DNA from: Ziziphus jujuba | Lineage: Eukaryota > Streptophyta > Magnoliopsida > Rosales > Rhamnaceae | Assembly (NCBI RefSeq): GCF_031755915.1 | Contig: NC_083385.1 | Span: 18,993,001-19,057,000, forward strand | Direction of reading: 5' to 3' | Length of the DNA: 64,000 nt | In this document: in pieces, positions 36,630 through 48,622 of the stretch | Layout of the letters: every line of letters starts with the position of its first letter | Numbering within the stretch: the stretch's first letter is position 1 | Position numbers and translations under genes: made by a program | The notes under the pieces: generated by a model | The model's input: the letters and a program-made list of their open reading frames with translations, nothing else | Databases searched by the model: none | Told to the model about the DNA's origin: nothing

Positions 36630-39600
36630 ATGGCATCCTCACACTTTTCACCATCTTCACCTCCTATCTTTGATGGCCAAAACTATCTTGTTTAGGCAAT
36701 CAAAATGAGAGCCTATCTTCAAAATTATGACCTTTGGGAGTTTTTTGAAGTTGATATGAAGTAGAACCATTGAGAGAAGGTGCTACAGTGAATCAAATCA
36801 AACTTCATAGTGAAGAAAATGCAAGACCATTCAAAACTCTCACAGCAATACAAGCTGCTATGACGGATGATATCTTTACTAGAATCATGACCTGTACAAC
36901 CCCTAGACAAGCTTGGGAAAAGCTTCAAAAGGAGTTCCAAGGAAGTACAAGATCAAGAAAAATGTAGCTACTAAATCTTAGAAGAGAATATGAAAATTTG
37001 AAGATACTGGAACTTGAAACCGTGAAGGAATTTTCAAATAAACTTGTGAAGATTGCCAACCAAATCCAGTTGCTTGTTGAATCCTTTCTAGATCAAAGGA
37101 TTATTGAAAAGATCCTTATATGTCTTCCAGAGAAATATGAAGCTAAGATCTCAACCTTGGAGGAAACAAGAGATCTTACACAACTCACAGTTGCTGAATT
37201 GATCAATGCCTTGAAAGCCACGGAACAAAGGAGAAGTCTTCGGCTACAAGGTGAATCAAGTTCAAGTAAAGCAACCCTTGCTACAAATAACAAAGGCAAA
37301 ACAATCTAGCAACCAAGGCCTTTCCAAATGAAAAATAGAGGCAAGGAGACCTTTAACCAAAGAGGGAACAAGATGGCCTATGGTCCTTGCATAATATGCA
37401 AGAAGCAAGGACCCATGGCCAAGATATGCTGGTGGAGGCCGAATGCTCAATGCAAGATTTGCAAGCAATTCAGTCACATGGAGAAAGTTTGCAGGCAAAG
37501 GAACCAAAAGCAAGAAGCAAGACAAGCTCATGAACCCGAAGAAGTAAATGGAGAGCATGAGCATACCTTTACAGCAACTTACAATCTTGCAACCACAACC
37601 AAAGACAAATGGATTTTGGACAGTGGGTGCACAAACCATATGTGCAATAACCGTGACTTGTTTGTCAAGTTCAACTCAAGAATTGCAACAAAAATCAGGG
37701 TAGCAAATGGACAAATCATGGAGGCACAAGGCAAAGGAGATTTGGTCATTAAAACACTAAAAGGTACAATTCAAATTACCAATGTTTTATATGTACCAAA
37801 TCTATCCAAAAATTTACTTAGTGTGCCACAACTTATGAAGAAAGGATATATTTTGAAATTCTTATATACAAGTTGTGAAATATCTAAAGATGACAAAATT
37901 GTATTAGTTGTCCATATGAAAGAGAATAGCCTTGTAATTGATTTTGATCAAAAAAATCAAATGGCCATGAATACCAAAGTCTAAGACGATTCATGACTAT
38001 GGCATAGAAGACTCGGCCATTACAATTATGCCACCATAAAGCAAATGCATACTCAATAAATTGTTGACAATCTACCACAAATCCATGAAGATGAAGCTGT
38101 TTGCCAAACATATCAACTTGGCAAAATCAAAAAACAACCATTTCCCCTGACCACACTCGACAAAGCAAAGGAAAAATTACAAATGGTGCATTCGGATTTG
38201 TGTGGACTAATGAATGAAGCAACTCATGCAGGGAGGAGGTATTTTATCATCTTTATTGATGATTATTCAAGAAAGTGCTGGATATACTTACTCAAACAAA
38301 AATTAGAAGCTGCACCCACATTTGAAGAGTTCAAAACACTTGTAGAAAACCAAGCACAAACAACCATCAAGGTGATTCAAACCGACAATGGTGGAGAGTA
38401 CATTTCCAAATCTTTCCAACACATTTGCAAGACAAATGGCATCATACACCAATTCAAAACTCTATACACACCATAAAAAAATGGATTGAGTGAAAGAAAG
38501 AATAGAACCATCATGGAGATGTCAAGATGCTTGCTATTCGAGAAGTGCTTGCCAAAAAAATTTTGGGTCAAAGCTGCCAATACAAATGTATACCTCTTAA
38601 AGCGACTTCCAAGTAAGGCAATTGAGTCTAAACTCCAAATGAAATGTGGTATGGTTTTAAACCTTCAATTGCTCACTTAAAAATCTTTAGAAGTATTTGT
38701 TATATGCATGTCCATGACTCCAAAAGAACTAAGCTTGATAAGAAAGCAAGTATTGGTATATTTGTAGGCTATATCTCGGTTTCAAAAGGCTATAAAATCT
38801 TTGATATATCTAATATGCAGGTTGTTATCTCTAGAGATGTTATTGTAGATGAAAACTCATATTGGAGTTGGAAGGAGCATAAAGTGGAAGAAAACACTTA
38901 TATTTAATCAAGAACTCCTTCCACCGATCAAAGTGATTTTGATGTGGCTGATGATGATGACCCGGCCAATGAAGAATATGTTGGAAAGAGAGGCATAAAA
39001 TCAATTGTAGAACTTTATGCAAGTGTAAGGATGGCAACACCTGACCCTACAACATATAGTGAGGCTTCACAACACAAAGAATGGCAAGCTGCAATGGAGG
39101 AGGAGCTTCACATGATAAAAAAAAAACAAAACTTGAAGTTTGGTGCAGAGACCAAAGAAAGGACATATAATAGGTGTTAAATGGGTTTTTAGAACAAAAC
39201 TAAATCCTAATGGAACTTTGAACAAATACAAAGCAAGGCTAATTGTTAAAGGCTATGTGCAACAATATGGTGTAGACTACATGGAGACTTTTGCACCGGT
39301 GGCAAGACATGAAACCATTCGGCTTTTAATTGCCTATGCAGCCAATAATGCTTGGAAAATATATCATTTGGATGTGAAATCAGCTTTTCTAAATGGTATA
39401 TTAGAAAAAGAGGTACATGTTAAGCAACATGAAGGCTTTGTTATAGAAGGAGAGGATGAGAAAGTGTACAGGCTTCATAAAGCTTTGTACGGCCTCAAAC
39501 AAGCTCTAGAGCTTGGTATTTAAGAAGTGATGACTACCTCACTCATGAAGATTTTTCAAGAAGTGATAATGAGCCTACACTCTATATCAAAGCCAACTCA

Positions 39601-40590
39601 CATGAAGATGTAATGGTAATCTCTCTTTATGTCGATGATTTGCTAATAACATGTTGCAATACCGAAGGCATTCAAAGATTCAAAGATAAAGTGATGGAAA
39701 CCTTCGAGATGTCCAACCTTGGCTTAATGAATTATTTTCTAGGTTTGGAAATCAAGCAAACAAGTAAAGGTATAATTCTATTTCAAGAAAAATATGCTTT
39801 AAATTTTCTTGATAAGTTTCTACTAGAAAATGCCAAGATTGTTGAAACACCAATGATTCAAAATGCCAAGTTTGAACTTGATAATGGAAGTGAGAAAGTG
39901 AATGCTTCGGTTTATAGAAGCTTAATTGGAAGCTTGCTTTATTTGTGTGCTTCAAGACCTGATATTATATATGCTGTAAGTGTGCTATCAAGGTTTATGA
40001 GTGCACCATCTCAAAACCATTACCAAGCTGCAAAAAGAGTCCTAAGGTATGTAAAAGGCACGGCCAACTTCGGAATCCTATACAAGCATGGCAACATGTG
40101 TGAATTAGTTGGCTATTATGATAGTGATTGGGCAGGTAACTTGGAAGACATGAAGAGCACCACTGCATACTTGTTTATGTTTGATTTAGGTCCATTTTCA
40201 TGGAGTTCACACAAGCAAGGAACCACGGCACAATCAACAGTAGAAGCTGAATACATCTCGGCGGCAGCAGCATCAAATCAAGCAATTTGGCTAAGGAAAT
40301 TGCTAAATGATTTAGGTTGTAAGCAAACAAATGCAACCACCATTTATTGTGACAATACTTTAGCCATAGTCATCACTAAAAATCCAGTAGAACACAGAAG
40401 AACCAAGCATATCCCTATGAAGTACCATAGCATCCGTGAGGCTGAAAGAAACAAAGAAATCAGTTTGATGCATTGTTCAACACAAAACTAGTTGGCCGAA
40501 ATTCTCACAAAACCATTGCCAAAAGAAAGACTTCAAGTGCTTAGGAGTCTTCTACACATCATGCCTAACATTGCTAAGGAGAAGTGTTAG
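36630..40590 (+). pseudogene. Copia gag-pol, defective
   Basis: Starts ATG at 36630 (MASSHFSPSSPPIFDGQNY), then hits TAG where Trp is expected and another TAG after DMK. Domains in order: gag (36.63-37.31 kb); zinc-knuckle region with a CKQFSHMEKVC motif and protease with WILDSGCTNHM (37.33-37.98 kb); integrase with VHSDLCGLMNEA and IDDYSRKCWIYL (38.18-38.68 kb); RT beginning [20 protein letters not shown] (39.14-39.52 kb); the YVDDLL catalytic motif at about 39.63 kb; RNase H with SYDSDWAGN-like and AEYISAAAASNQAIW segments (to 40.49 kb); then an in-frame TAG and an LAEILTKPLPKERL tail running into the 3' LTR. At least six stops or frame breaks. The integrase-before-RT order identifies Ty1/copia; the lineage is not assigned. 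Confidence 0.9.
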
Positions 40591-41329
40591 AGAATCATGG
40601 TAATTGTTAGCCATAAACCATGCAAACCCGAGACCAAGCCTAAGGCCTTGGCCGAGAAGCAACTACCTTAGTTTGTTTTGTATTTCGATTTTGTAGTTAA
40701 GTAAGTACTTTTGTGATGTTTTCTAAGCTTGTTAAGTTGGTGCACAAAGACACCAAAATGTCTTATTTAATATGTATTAGATTAAATTAGAGTATTAAGA
40801 AGCTTAGATAAATGAAGCACCATGATGACATGGAAAGCACCTTGGTGACCAAGATGGTGACACGGAAGCTACTTGGTGACATGGAGCCAAACCATTCGAC
40901 CTCTCTCTCATCCAATGCATGGAAGGACATGTTTCATCATGCATGAGGACTACTTCACCATGAAGCAACTAATGAGGCAGAAACACTTGTCAACCAACCA
41001 TGATGCATGTGGCAAATTTACTTTACACATGTGTTTTGCTTCCCCATGAAGGACTTGTTTTGTATTGGTGTTTAGAATCAACAATGATGTGCTTTCACAC
41101 CTGTTTTGTATGCTATAAGTATGTATTACATCTAAATGAATATTGAGTTGAATTTTTGGAGAAAACACCTTAGTTTCCATTTTGAAACCAAGAGAAACAT
41201 AAACCGGCCAAAACTGAAAAATTTTCCAGTAGCTTAACCAACTCAAAGTCGAGAACACCTAAACTCCAAATCAATTTTCTAAACATATAACCTTGTTCTC
41301 TTTAGCTTAACCTTGCCTTAATCCTTTCA
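40585..41329 (+). repeat. 3' LTR of the copia element
   Basis: Begins TGTTAGAGAATC and ends CCTTTCA. Preceded by a short purine run (AAGGAGAAG), a weak polypurine tract. Confidence 0.92.
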
Positions 41330-42021
41330 AGACCACAGCCTTGAAGCCCTTCTTATTGAATTTATTGTCTGCAAACTTCTTCCCAAAAACCATCCTGCAA
41401 GTCATATTGGCATTCAGGGATGAAACTTTGGAGCTCAGATCAACGGCGACTTTGTTGCTAGCCGACTCTCGAAGGAAGTCGATAAACAGGCCAATCTCTT
41501 CCTTCCTCATGGATCGAAACAAGTTGATCTTCATGTTGCTGAGCAGTTCAAGAGTGCACATTTTTCAAACGTCGCACCAGTACGAGCCATATTTGGTGAA
41601 GACCAAGCCTTGCTGGTCGTTGTTGATATGCTTCGAAGCTTCATGAGGAGGTCTGGATGCAAAAACCAGGTCATGAGTCTTGAGAAAGAGCTCAGTAGCT
41701 TGAGGTGAACAAACGACAATGGTGGGTTTGAGACCAAGGGGAAATGCATGATTGGGCCGTGTTGTTTAGCGAGTTAGTGAAGATCTCCGTGAGGAAACTC
41801 TCCTAACAAATGGAGGCTTCCGAAAATGGGAAAGCCTCTTGGACCAGGTGATTATCTCTTATTGTTGCTGTTCTGGGTTCTTTTCCATGGTTGGGATTGG
41901 AAGAGATAAACAAGGACGAGCAGTGCAAGAATGGTCCAAATCCAAGCCATGGGATTTTGGTCTTCAAAGCTTAGAAGGAATTTCAGAAATTTTTGCTCTC
42001 AATCAATGGCATAATTGGAGA

Positions 42022-42029
42022 TATATATA
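42022..42029 (-). promoter_or_regulatory. Putative TATA box of P450 copy 3
   Basis: TATATATA 72 bp upstream of the ATG at 41950, the same spacing as in copy 1. Confidence 0.5.
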
Positions 42030-42299
42030 AAAAACAATGGTGATTAAAGATGAGGAATATTTAGTTAATATGTTTATCTTGTAAACTTCTTAATATGAAA
42101 GTTTAATAATTGAAATTTTAAAAGAATATTAAAAGTATTTTAATATATTTAATAGATACGAAACTATATAAAAATGTTTTAAAATTGCAATTAGAAATTA
42201 TCTATAATCATTCAAATTTGTTACATCACCCAATACGTGGAAAATATCCCTTGCCTAACAAATTTCTCTTTCTCTTGTCAAGTATACCTTAAGTATTTG

Positions 42300-45200
42300 T
42301 GTCAGAACCCGTCTAAAATCTTTCACTGGAACCCTAGACAAGCCTTGATCCCAGGAAAACCTTATCGGATCCTACAATGGAAAATCTGCCAAAACCTCCC
42401 CTACGTGTTGGACTCACCATGAATACCCTATACTGAAAACACACTTCTATATATACCACCTTATTCCTCCCACTTTACTACAATTTATTTCCACAATAGT
42501 CAGCACTTCCATAAATTAAACAGGAAACTAATGCAGTATTTAATAAAATAGATCCAATATAGTATACAAAGCATTATAAGGTACAATTAAGTATGGAAGT
42601 TATACAACATAGGATGGAAAGAAATATTACAAACAGAAATAAATGAAAAGAAAAGAACCCTTTGAAACAAGATAACAACAAAGGTCAACCTCGCTCCGGA
42701 TGAACGTCTACCAATCCTTGTACCTAGGGGAACAGATTTAAAAATATGAGATGTTAATCATCTCAATGAGTGACCCTATTTAATATGTGATTATAATAGT
42801 AATAATAATCATAGTACACTTGATTAAATAAATAAATAAATAAATAAATAATAATTAATTGAAAATAATATTTTCCCTTAAAACCCTCCCCATTCACTCT
42901 GTTGGAAAGGTTTTCCTTTTAAAACATTTTCACAAAATCCAATATTTTATGCCCCAAAAATCGAGAAATAATAAATTGATAATAAATCCAAATACGAATA
43001 AAATACAATAAAATAATTTAAAATAATTGCATTAAATAAATATAACATAAAAGTGAAATTTAATATATAATTCGTAAAATTTGATTTAATAATTCAATAT
43101 AAACAGTGTCAAAAGCATAATTTAAATAATTACAAATAATCATGTAAAATAAATGGTAAAAATATTATAAAATTCATTTTGAAATATTCAACCAATCTAT
43201 ATAATAAAAATATGGCAAGATGCATTTTAAAAACATTGATTTAAAATAATTGATATAAAATATGAATAAACACATTTTAGAAAATACTAATTGGAAATAG
43301 GTGATAAAACAAATTAAATACGTTTAATTTAAATACGATTTTAAAACTTTACGATTTGGAATTTATATCTGAAAAAAAATATACTTAACACATCACACTA
43401 TATACCAGTGATGCCCTATGATACCCAGCATCCCGAGCACCGTCCGACAAGAGTTTAAAGAGAGAAACTTGATTACGGTCGCTTCGGCATCTCGACAGCG
43501 CCGCTGCTTAAACCGTCATCCCGACCATTGAGGGGGCCGGCTATGGCCAATATCAAACTTGTTTGCCCTCAGACCGATAGCAACTTACGGGAGACCTTAC
43601 AACCTGCATACTAATCCACATATACAGTACAGAACACCAGTACTGTATGAGTGCGTATAAAATCAATTACTAAATTTATTAAAATACCAAATTTTTTCAA
43701 AATTCACCATGGGAATTATAACATTTTTTAAACCCACATTCTCTTAAATCCTCATCATAAATCCATCAATATAAATTCCATCAATTTCAAATCCATTAAT
43801 GAAATTAACAATAATTTAAAATAAATATTCCTTCAATTCTTCAAAATTCAAAATGTAATTAAATCACAATTTCTTTTAATTCCCAAATATATTTTTGGCG
43901 CCCAAACATCTATTAAAAATATCATAAATTGGAAATATAATTTAGATAGAAATTCTCTTAATATCAATTACATAAAAAATATTTTTCAAATATTTAATTG
44001 TGCAATATTTCAAAAATAAAATCTAATAATCATTAATAAAATTCCAAATCCATAAATTTCTTAAAATCAAAATATTTCTTAATAAACAAATATTTTAATT
44101 TCAATCAATTTAGCATCAAAATTCCCAAATATAATTTTACTAAATATTTAACACATAAAATATTACATCCAAACATTTAATTATGACAAAATAAATGTAA
44201 TTTAACACCTAAAAATAATATTAAAGGTGGGTCACTCACCTTGAGCACGCAATTCAACTAAGATCCTCCATAGGATTGATTCTATAATTCAAATGTCTTC
44301 CTAGAACATTGACAATACACAAACCGATTAAATTAATATTTTAATCAGGTAAATTATACATGGTTATCCGGAGGATTTAACCCAAACGTTAACCAAAATT
44401 CACAAATAATATATTAAAACAAAGCTTACAACATTAGGATTAAGGATCGATCCTTACCTTCTAGATCGGACCCGAGGTGGTCGGAGTCTCACCGGGAAGG
44501 TTTCGGTATTTAGGTCCTCAGATCTCACAAACCACCGTGAATTAGAGGAAACTGACCTCGAATTTGGGTCAGGGGGTTTGGATTAGTGGGAAAAGGTGGA
44601 CGATATGATCGGGAACTCGCTGGAATCAAGTTTTCCGAATAGCCACCGTGGTCACCGGAAATTATCACTTCCGGTGGCGCGTTCGGTGGCCAATGGCCGT
44701 GCATTTTGAAGGAAAGGTAGATCGAGGGATGAGTGAATGGATGGAACCAACGGTGAGGCAAACAGATGCCGGAATAGGGAGAAATCTACATGGGAAGGTT
44801 TTGTCGCCGCCACCGGAAAATGCTTCGATTCGGACGCGTCGGCGGTCGACTGGTGGTGGAATTTGGTGGGCTGGCCGGAAATGAGGAGGCCGAGGTGGTG
44901 AGTGGCACATGTACGACAATGGTGGTCGGAATGGAAGAAACGGCTGTGGCCGGTTCGTGACTTTCTCTCATCTCTTTCTCCTTTCTCTTTCTTTCTCCTC
45001 CACCTCACTCCTCACATGCCCCACACAACCATTTGCCCAATCAAAATGCCTCCCGTGGGTGTCACTATGCACTCATGGGTTGGCCAGATTTTGACACATG
45101 GCACACATACTGTTCACTCAATTAAAAAATATATTAAAATATTATGGTCTTCGAAAAATTTTGTAGGTCCATAATTTTTCAACGAAATGTCCAAATTAGG

Positions 45201-45538
45201 CGTGCTGCTAGTCTATGAACTCATATCGATGAGTATTTCACAACCATGCATGAGTCAAAGCTCAATTTTACAAAAATAAAAAGTCAACTCCAGCACCCTC
45301 GGACAATTCGGACCTCAATTTGTTTTGCCCATAACTTTCAAACCGTAGCTCCATTTTCATCGTGCTACTAGTCTAAGGACTCAAGTCAATGCCTACTTCG
45401 CAATGGTGCCTCGATCAACCTAGAATTTTATCTGAATAAAAAAGTCAAGGTTGGACCCTCTTAGTTAATGGCGGTCAAACCCTGTCAACCTCGGTCAACG
45501 TGTAAAAATTTCGATATAATTTGGGACGGGGTATTACA
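42300..45538 (-). mobile_element. LTR-A copy 6, solo LTR with perfect TSD
   Basis: Ends TGTCAGAACCCGTCT and GGGACGGGGTATTACA. The target duplication ATTTG is perfect (42295-42299 and 45539-45543). The flanks rejoin as one sequence that matches 18.05-18.2 kb upstream of P450 copy 1, so the empty site is known. 3,239 bp, no internal coding. It begins 349 bp upstream of the P450 copy 3 start codon, in the same orientation as that gene. The frames at 44.5-45.2 kb lie in the GC-richer part of the LTR and are not conserved genes. Confidence 0.9.
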
Positions 45539-46689
45539 ATTTGACTTTGGTTTTCTTATGTATATTGATATATGTATAGAATATATATTTTTTGCGAAAA
45601 ATCTAATTGCTTAACTTGAAAAGTTTCACCCCAACCTTCTAGTTGATGTGACTAAGTGGGCAAGTTACGATCTTCGGATCACAGGTTCAAGAGGGAAGGT
45701 GGGCAAAAACAAACAACAATTTGAAAAGTTTCTCTTCTCCACAGTGGAGGTGGGTGAAAGAGGAGATGGAGTGGACTAGCACTTATCTGTTCATTTTTTA
45801 AAGTACAATGTACCTAAGAAGATAAGACAACGAATTTCTCTATTTTGGATTTTGCTAGCCAAGTCGCATCACAACTATTGAATTTTTGGACTTAACAGGT
45901 GGGCATTCCTAAACCTGCCAAAATCTTACATGACACAAACCCATACGATAATTTACGGGTTTAGGCTGCGATATCGTGTTAGATCCGTATCAGTATCACC
46001 CAATAATACCCAATAAATTAAAGAGATTTAACGAGTAAAACATGATAAACCTATCAAACCCATTAAAGAGGGGTATTTTGATAATTACATAAGTTTTATA
46101 ATATTAAAATTATTTAATTTATTTTTAAACATGTATTAATTTGTTCTTTTTTAGTTTAATTTTTAAAAAATCTAAAAATAAACAAGAAGTTTTCTTTTTA
46201 AAAAAAAATTATTATTTTATTATTTTAAAGCTAAGTGAAATTTAAATTTTAAAATTTGTATTTATAGTTAATAGGTTAACGGGTTGGGTGATAGGTTATA
46301 CAATAATTTATTGAATGGGTTCAAGTTTATCTATTTTCACACGAAAGTTTAACGGATCGTGTTTGGGTTAACTTAATTCCACACGAACACGACACAACAT
46401 AACACGAACATGATTTAACACGACACGTTGCCAGGCCTAGGCATTTCCCCCACTGTGGGAATTATATTTTTATCATTTCCAATTAAAATATTTTGAAGGT
46501 AAGATGTTGGAAACTATGCATTATATAAGTGGCAAAATATCTATCACATGAAAATAGAAAATAAACACAAATATCTGTTTAAATAAAATAGTAAAAAATA
46601 ATAAACAAATTAAAAAATACAGCCTGTTAAAAATAATAAAATTCTCATCATATACCTTTAGATGTTGAAGGAGTTCAGACACTTTTGAT
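45539..46689. other. 5' flank of the P450 copy 3 unit, with a hAT-like insert
   Basis: 45.54-45.91 and 46.44-46.56 kb match the flank of P450 copy 1. The hAT-like element lies between them. No gene. Confidence 0.6.
45910..46439. mobile_element. hAT-like non-autonomous element
   Basis: About 530 bp. Inner ends TAAACCTGCCAA and, reversed, TAGGCCTGGCAA (9 of 12 match). Flanks GGCATTCC and GGCATTTC form an 8-bp target duplication with one mismatch, the length expected for hAT elements. The related flank of P450 copy 1 reads GTGGGCATTCCCC without the insert. No transposase frame; the interior is rich in ACGACACG/AACACGA motifs. Confidence 0.65.
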
Positions 46690-48617
46690 GGGGCAAAAGA
46701 TGTGTTTACAAAAGTGTTGCATTTGTCATTATACCAACTGCAGATATTGTAGACAAAACCAAAGTAGTTGATTGATTTGGTAAGAAAATGAGTGGCAAAA
46801 AATTTAAGTATTTAGGTCATGGTGATGGATCTGGTTAAGGAAAAGGTTGTGGTGATGGTAGAGGAATGGTCCATGGGGATTCTAGGCCAATTTACTATCA
46901 ATTATGCATAATAGTTTGTCATGTAGCAAGAGATTGTTACAATTGTTACCACAGATTTGATCAATCCGATACTGGATCACCAACAAGGATAGGTAATGCT
47001 TCTGCTTATTATTCATCACTGATATTGTTGCAAGTCTAGATTGGCTTCTAGACAATAGAGCCACCAACCACATAATAGGAGATCAAAATAACATCTAGAA
47101 CAAGTCAGAATACAATGGAATTGACAAATTGATTGTGGGTAATGGCTAAGATCTATCCATTACAAACACTGATAATTCTTATTCTCATTTACCCATTGGA
47201 AAAATTTTGTTGAAAGATATGTTGCATGTTCTTGGCATCAAAAGGAGTCTTTTGAGCATTGCCAGAATTACTGCTGATAATAATGCTATTGTTGAATTTA
47301 ATAATTATTTTGTTTATGTTAAGGAAAAGGCTACGAGGAGGCTTTTACTCCAAGGTAACCTTGCACACGGTTTATATAAATTTCACTTGCTTAAAATTCA
47401 GGACAAGGAGAACTCCTTCCATGCCTAGACCATTAGGAATCATAAGTCAAATTTTTTATTTAGTTTAGAATTGTCTTCAAATAAAATATGGCATCTTAGA
47501 CTAGGCCATCCATCCTTTTCTATTTTAAGTACTATTGCAAAAGGTTGTAACAAAGTCCTCATTTTAAATTTTTCTGATAATATTCATGAACCATGTTAGC
47601 TTGGAAAAAGCCATAGACTTTTTGCTTTTGCTTCAAATTCCCAAAGTTATCTTCTGCTTGAACTTCTTTATTATGATTTTTGGGGCCCAGCTTCAGTTTT
47701 GTCAAATGAGGGGTTTTAGATAGATATTATATTTCCTTTGAAGATGACTTTTAGTAAATGAGATTCCTATAAAAGTGCTGAAATTAAAATCACTGTACCA
47801 AAAATTGGTCAAAAAAAACTTTGATTATAATTTGTTAAAATGTTTTAGGTGTGAATGCTGTCCTATTTTAAAACCATATAAAGATAGAAAATTTTCTTTT
47901 CACATTGAAAAGTATGTTTTCATTGGGTATAGTCTCATTCATAAGTGATATATTTGTCTAAGCTTATCATCTAGCAAAACCTACATTAGTTCTCATGTAG
48001 TCTTTAATGAGCAATTGTTTCCCTTTTCCACCATTACAAATAGTGGGTCCAATCTAGAATTATCCAACTTCAACTCTTATATTAATCCTTTAAAGTCCCA
48101 TAATGATCAAGTGAACTCTCAGATAATCTCAAGGTTGCCTACAGCTATAGCTTCCCGTGCCAATGCCGCCTCTTCACAAGGTAGTCTTTCTAATTCATCA
48201 TTTTTGTCATCTAGCATTAAGATGCCTTTTCATTAAGAAGCAAACCTGAGAGCCCACCAAACAATCAACAACCATCCAATAATTCTCACTTATCCCATTC
48301 CAGCTCTCCACAAAATTCTTCTCTTGAACCCGCTAAATCCAATCCCTTACCATGATCCTTATCTAATCTACCTCTAGCTGACTCAGATGCCAAAGCAATT
48401 AATCTCCATATTGACCTACCATTAAACTAACTAGCTTTACTCATCCAATGATAACCCACTCCAAAACTGGGTCTTTTAAAAAGAAAAGTTTTACAAGTGA
48501 ATGAAGCAACCTGCTTTCACGGAGAACCTTTAAATCTCAAGGAGGCATTATCATTGCTAGAATGGTCTCAAGCTATAAACAAAGAAATTAGTGCCCTACA
48601 CAATAATAACACATGGG
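46690..48617 (+). pseudogene. Old copia remnant, 5' part (gag end to start of RT)
   Basis: Plus-strand fragments, frame-shifted and with many stops. The clearest is 47,207-47,428: LKDMLHVLGIKRSLLSIARI and the LLLQGNLAHGLYKFHL that follows are typical of the copia pre-integrase region. An AFSNFS-like integrase/RT linker region follows. The last fragment, 48,497-48,617, has an EWSQAINKEISALHNNNTW segment, the start of copia RT. No 5' LTR was found, so the element is truncated there. It is unrelated in detail to the copia element in P450 copy 3. Confidence 0.75.
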
Positions 48618-48622
48618 TCTTG

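Larger units (their letters stand above)
35806..41329 (+). mobile_element. Ty1/copia retrotransposon with both LTRs
   Basis: 5,524 bp inserted in exon 1 of P450 copy 3, on the opposite strand to the gene. LTRs are 746 and 745 bp. Flanks GGATC and AGACC are a decayed 5-bp target duplication: P450 copy 1 reads GGATCACGGCC here, and the right flank AGACCACAGCC differs in the duplicated part by two transitions. The primer-binding site, gag, protease, integrase, RT and RNase H are in copia order. Several stops and frame breaks make it defective. My hand alignment of the LTRs gives about 40 differences (about 5%), so the insertion is not very recent. Confidence 0.93.
33265..41950 (-). pseudogene. 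P450 copy 3 (CYP736A/CYP71AU-like), pseudogene split by a copia element
   Basis: Exon 2 is 33861-33265 and exon 1 is 41950-41330 plus 35805-35538; the copia element (35806-41329) lies between the parts of exon 1. The intron is flanked by GT (35537-35536) and AG. Compared with copies 1 and 4, exon 1 has TAA in place of the first residue of LPPGP, TAA in place of the Arg of HRLAKQ, a 1-nt loss after PIMH, and TGA in place of the Arg of the C-helix WxxxR. Exon 2 keeps the I-helix start [17 protein letters not shown] and [11 protein letters not shown] 17-nt deletion after FGSGR then removes the haem-ligand Cys and shifts the frame. No product can be functional. Confidence 0.92.
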
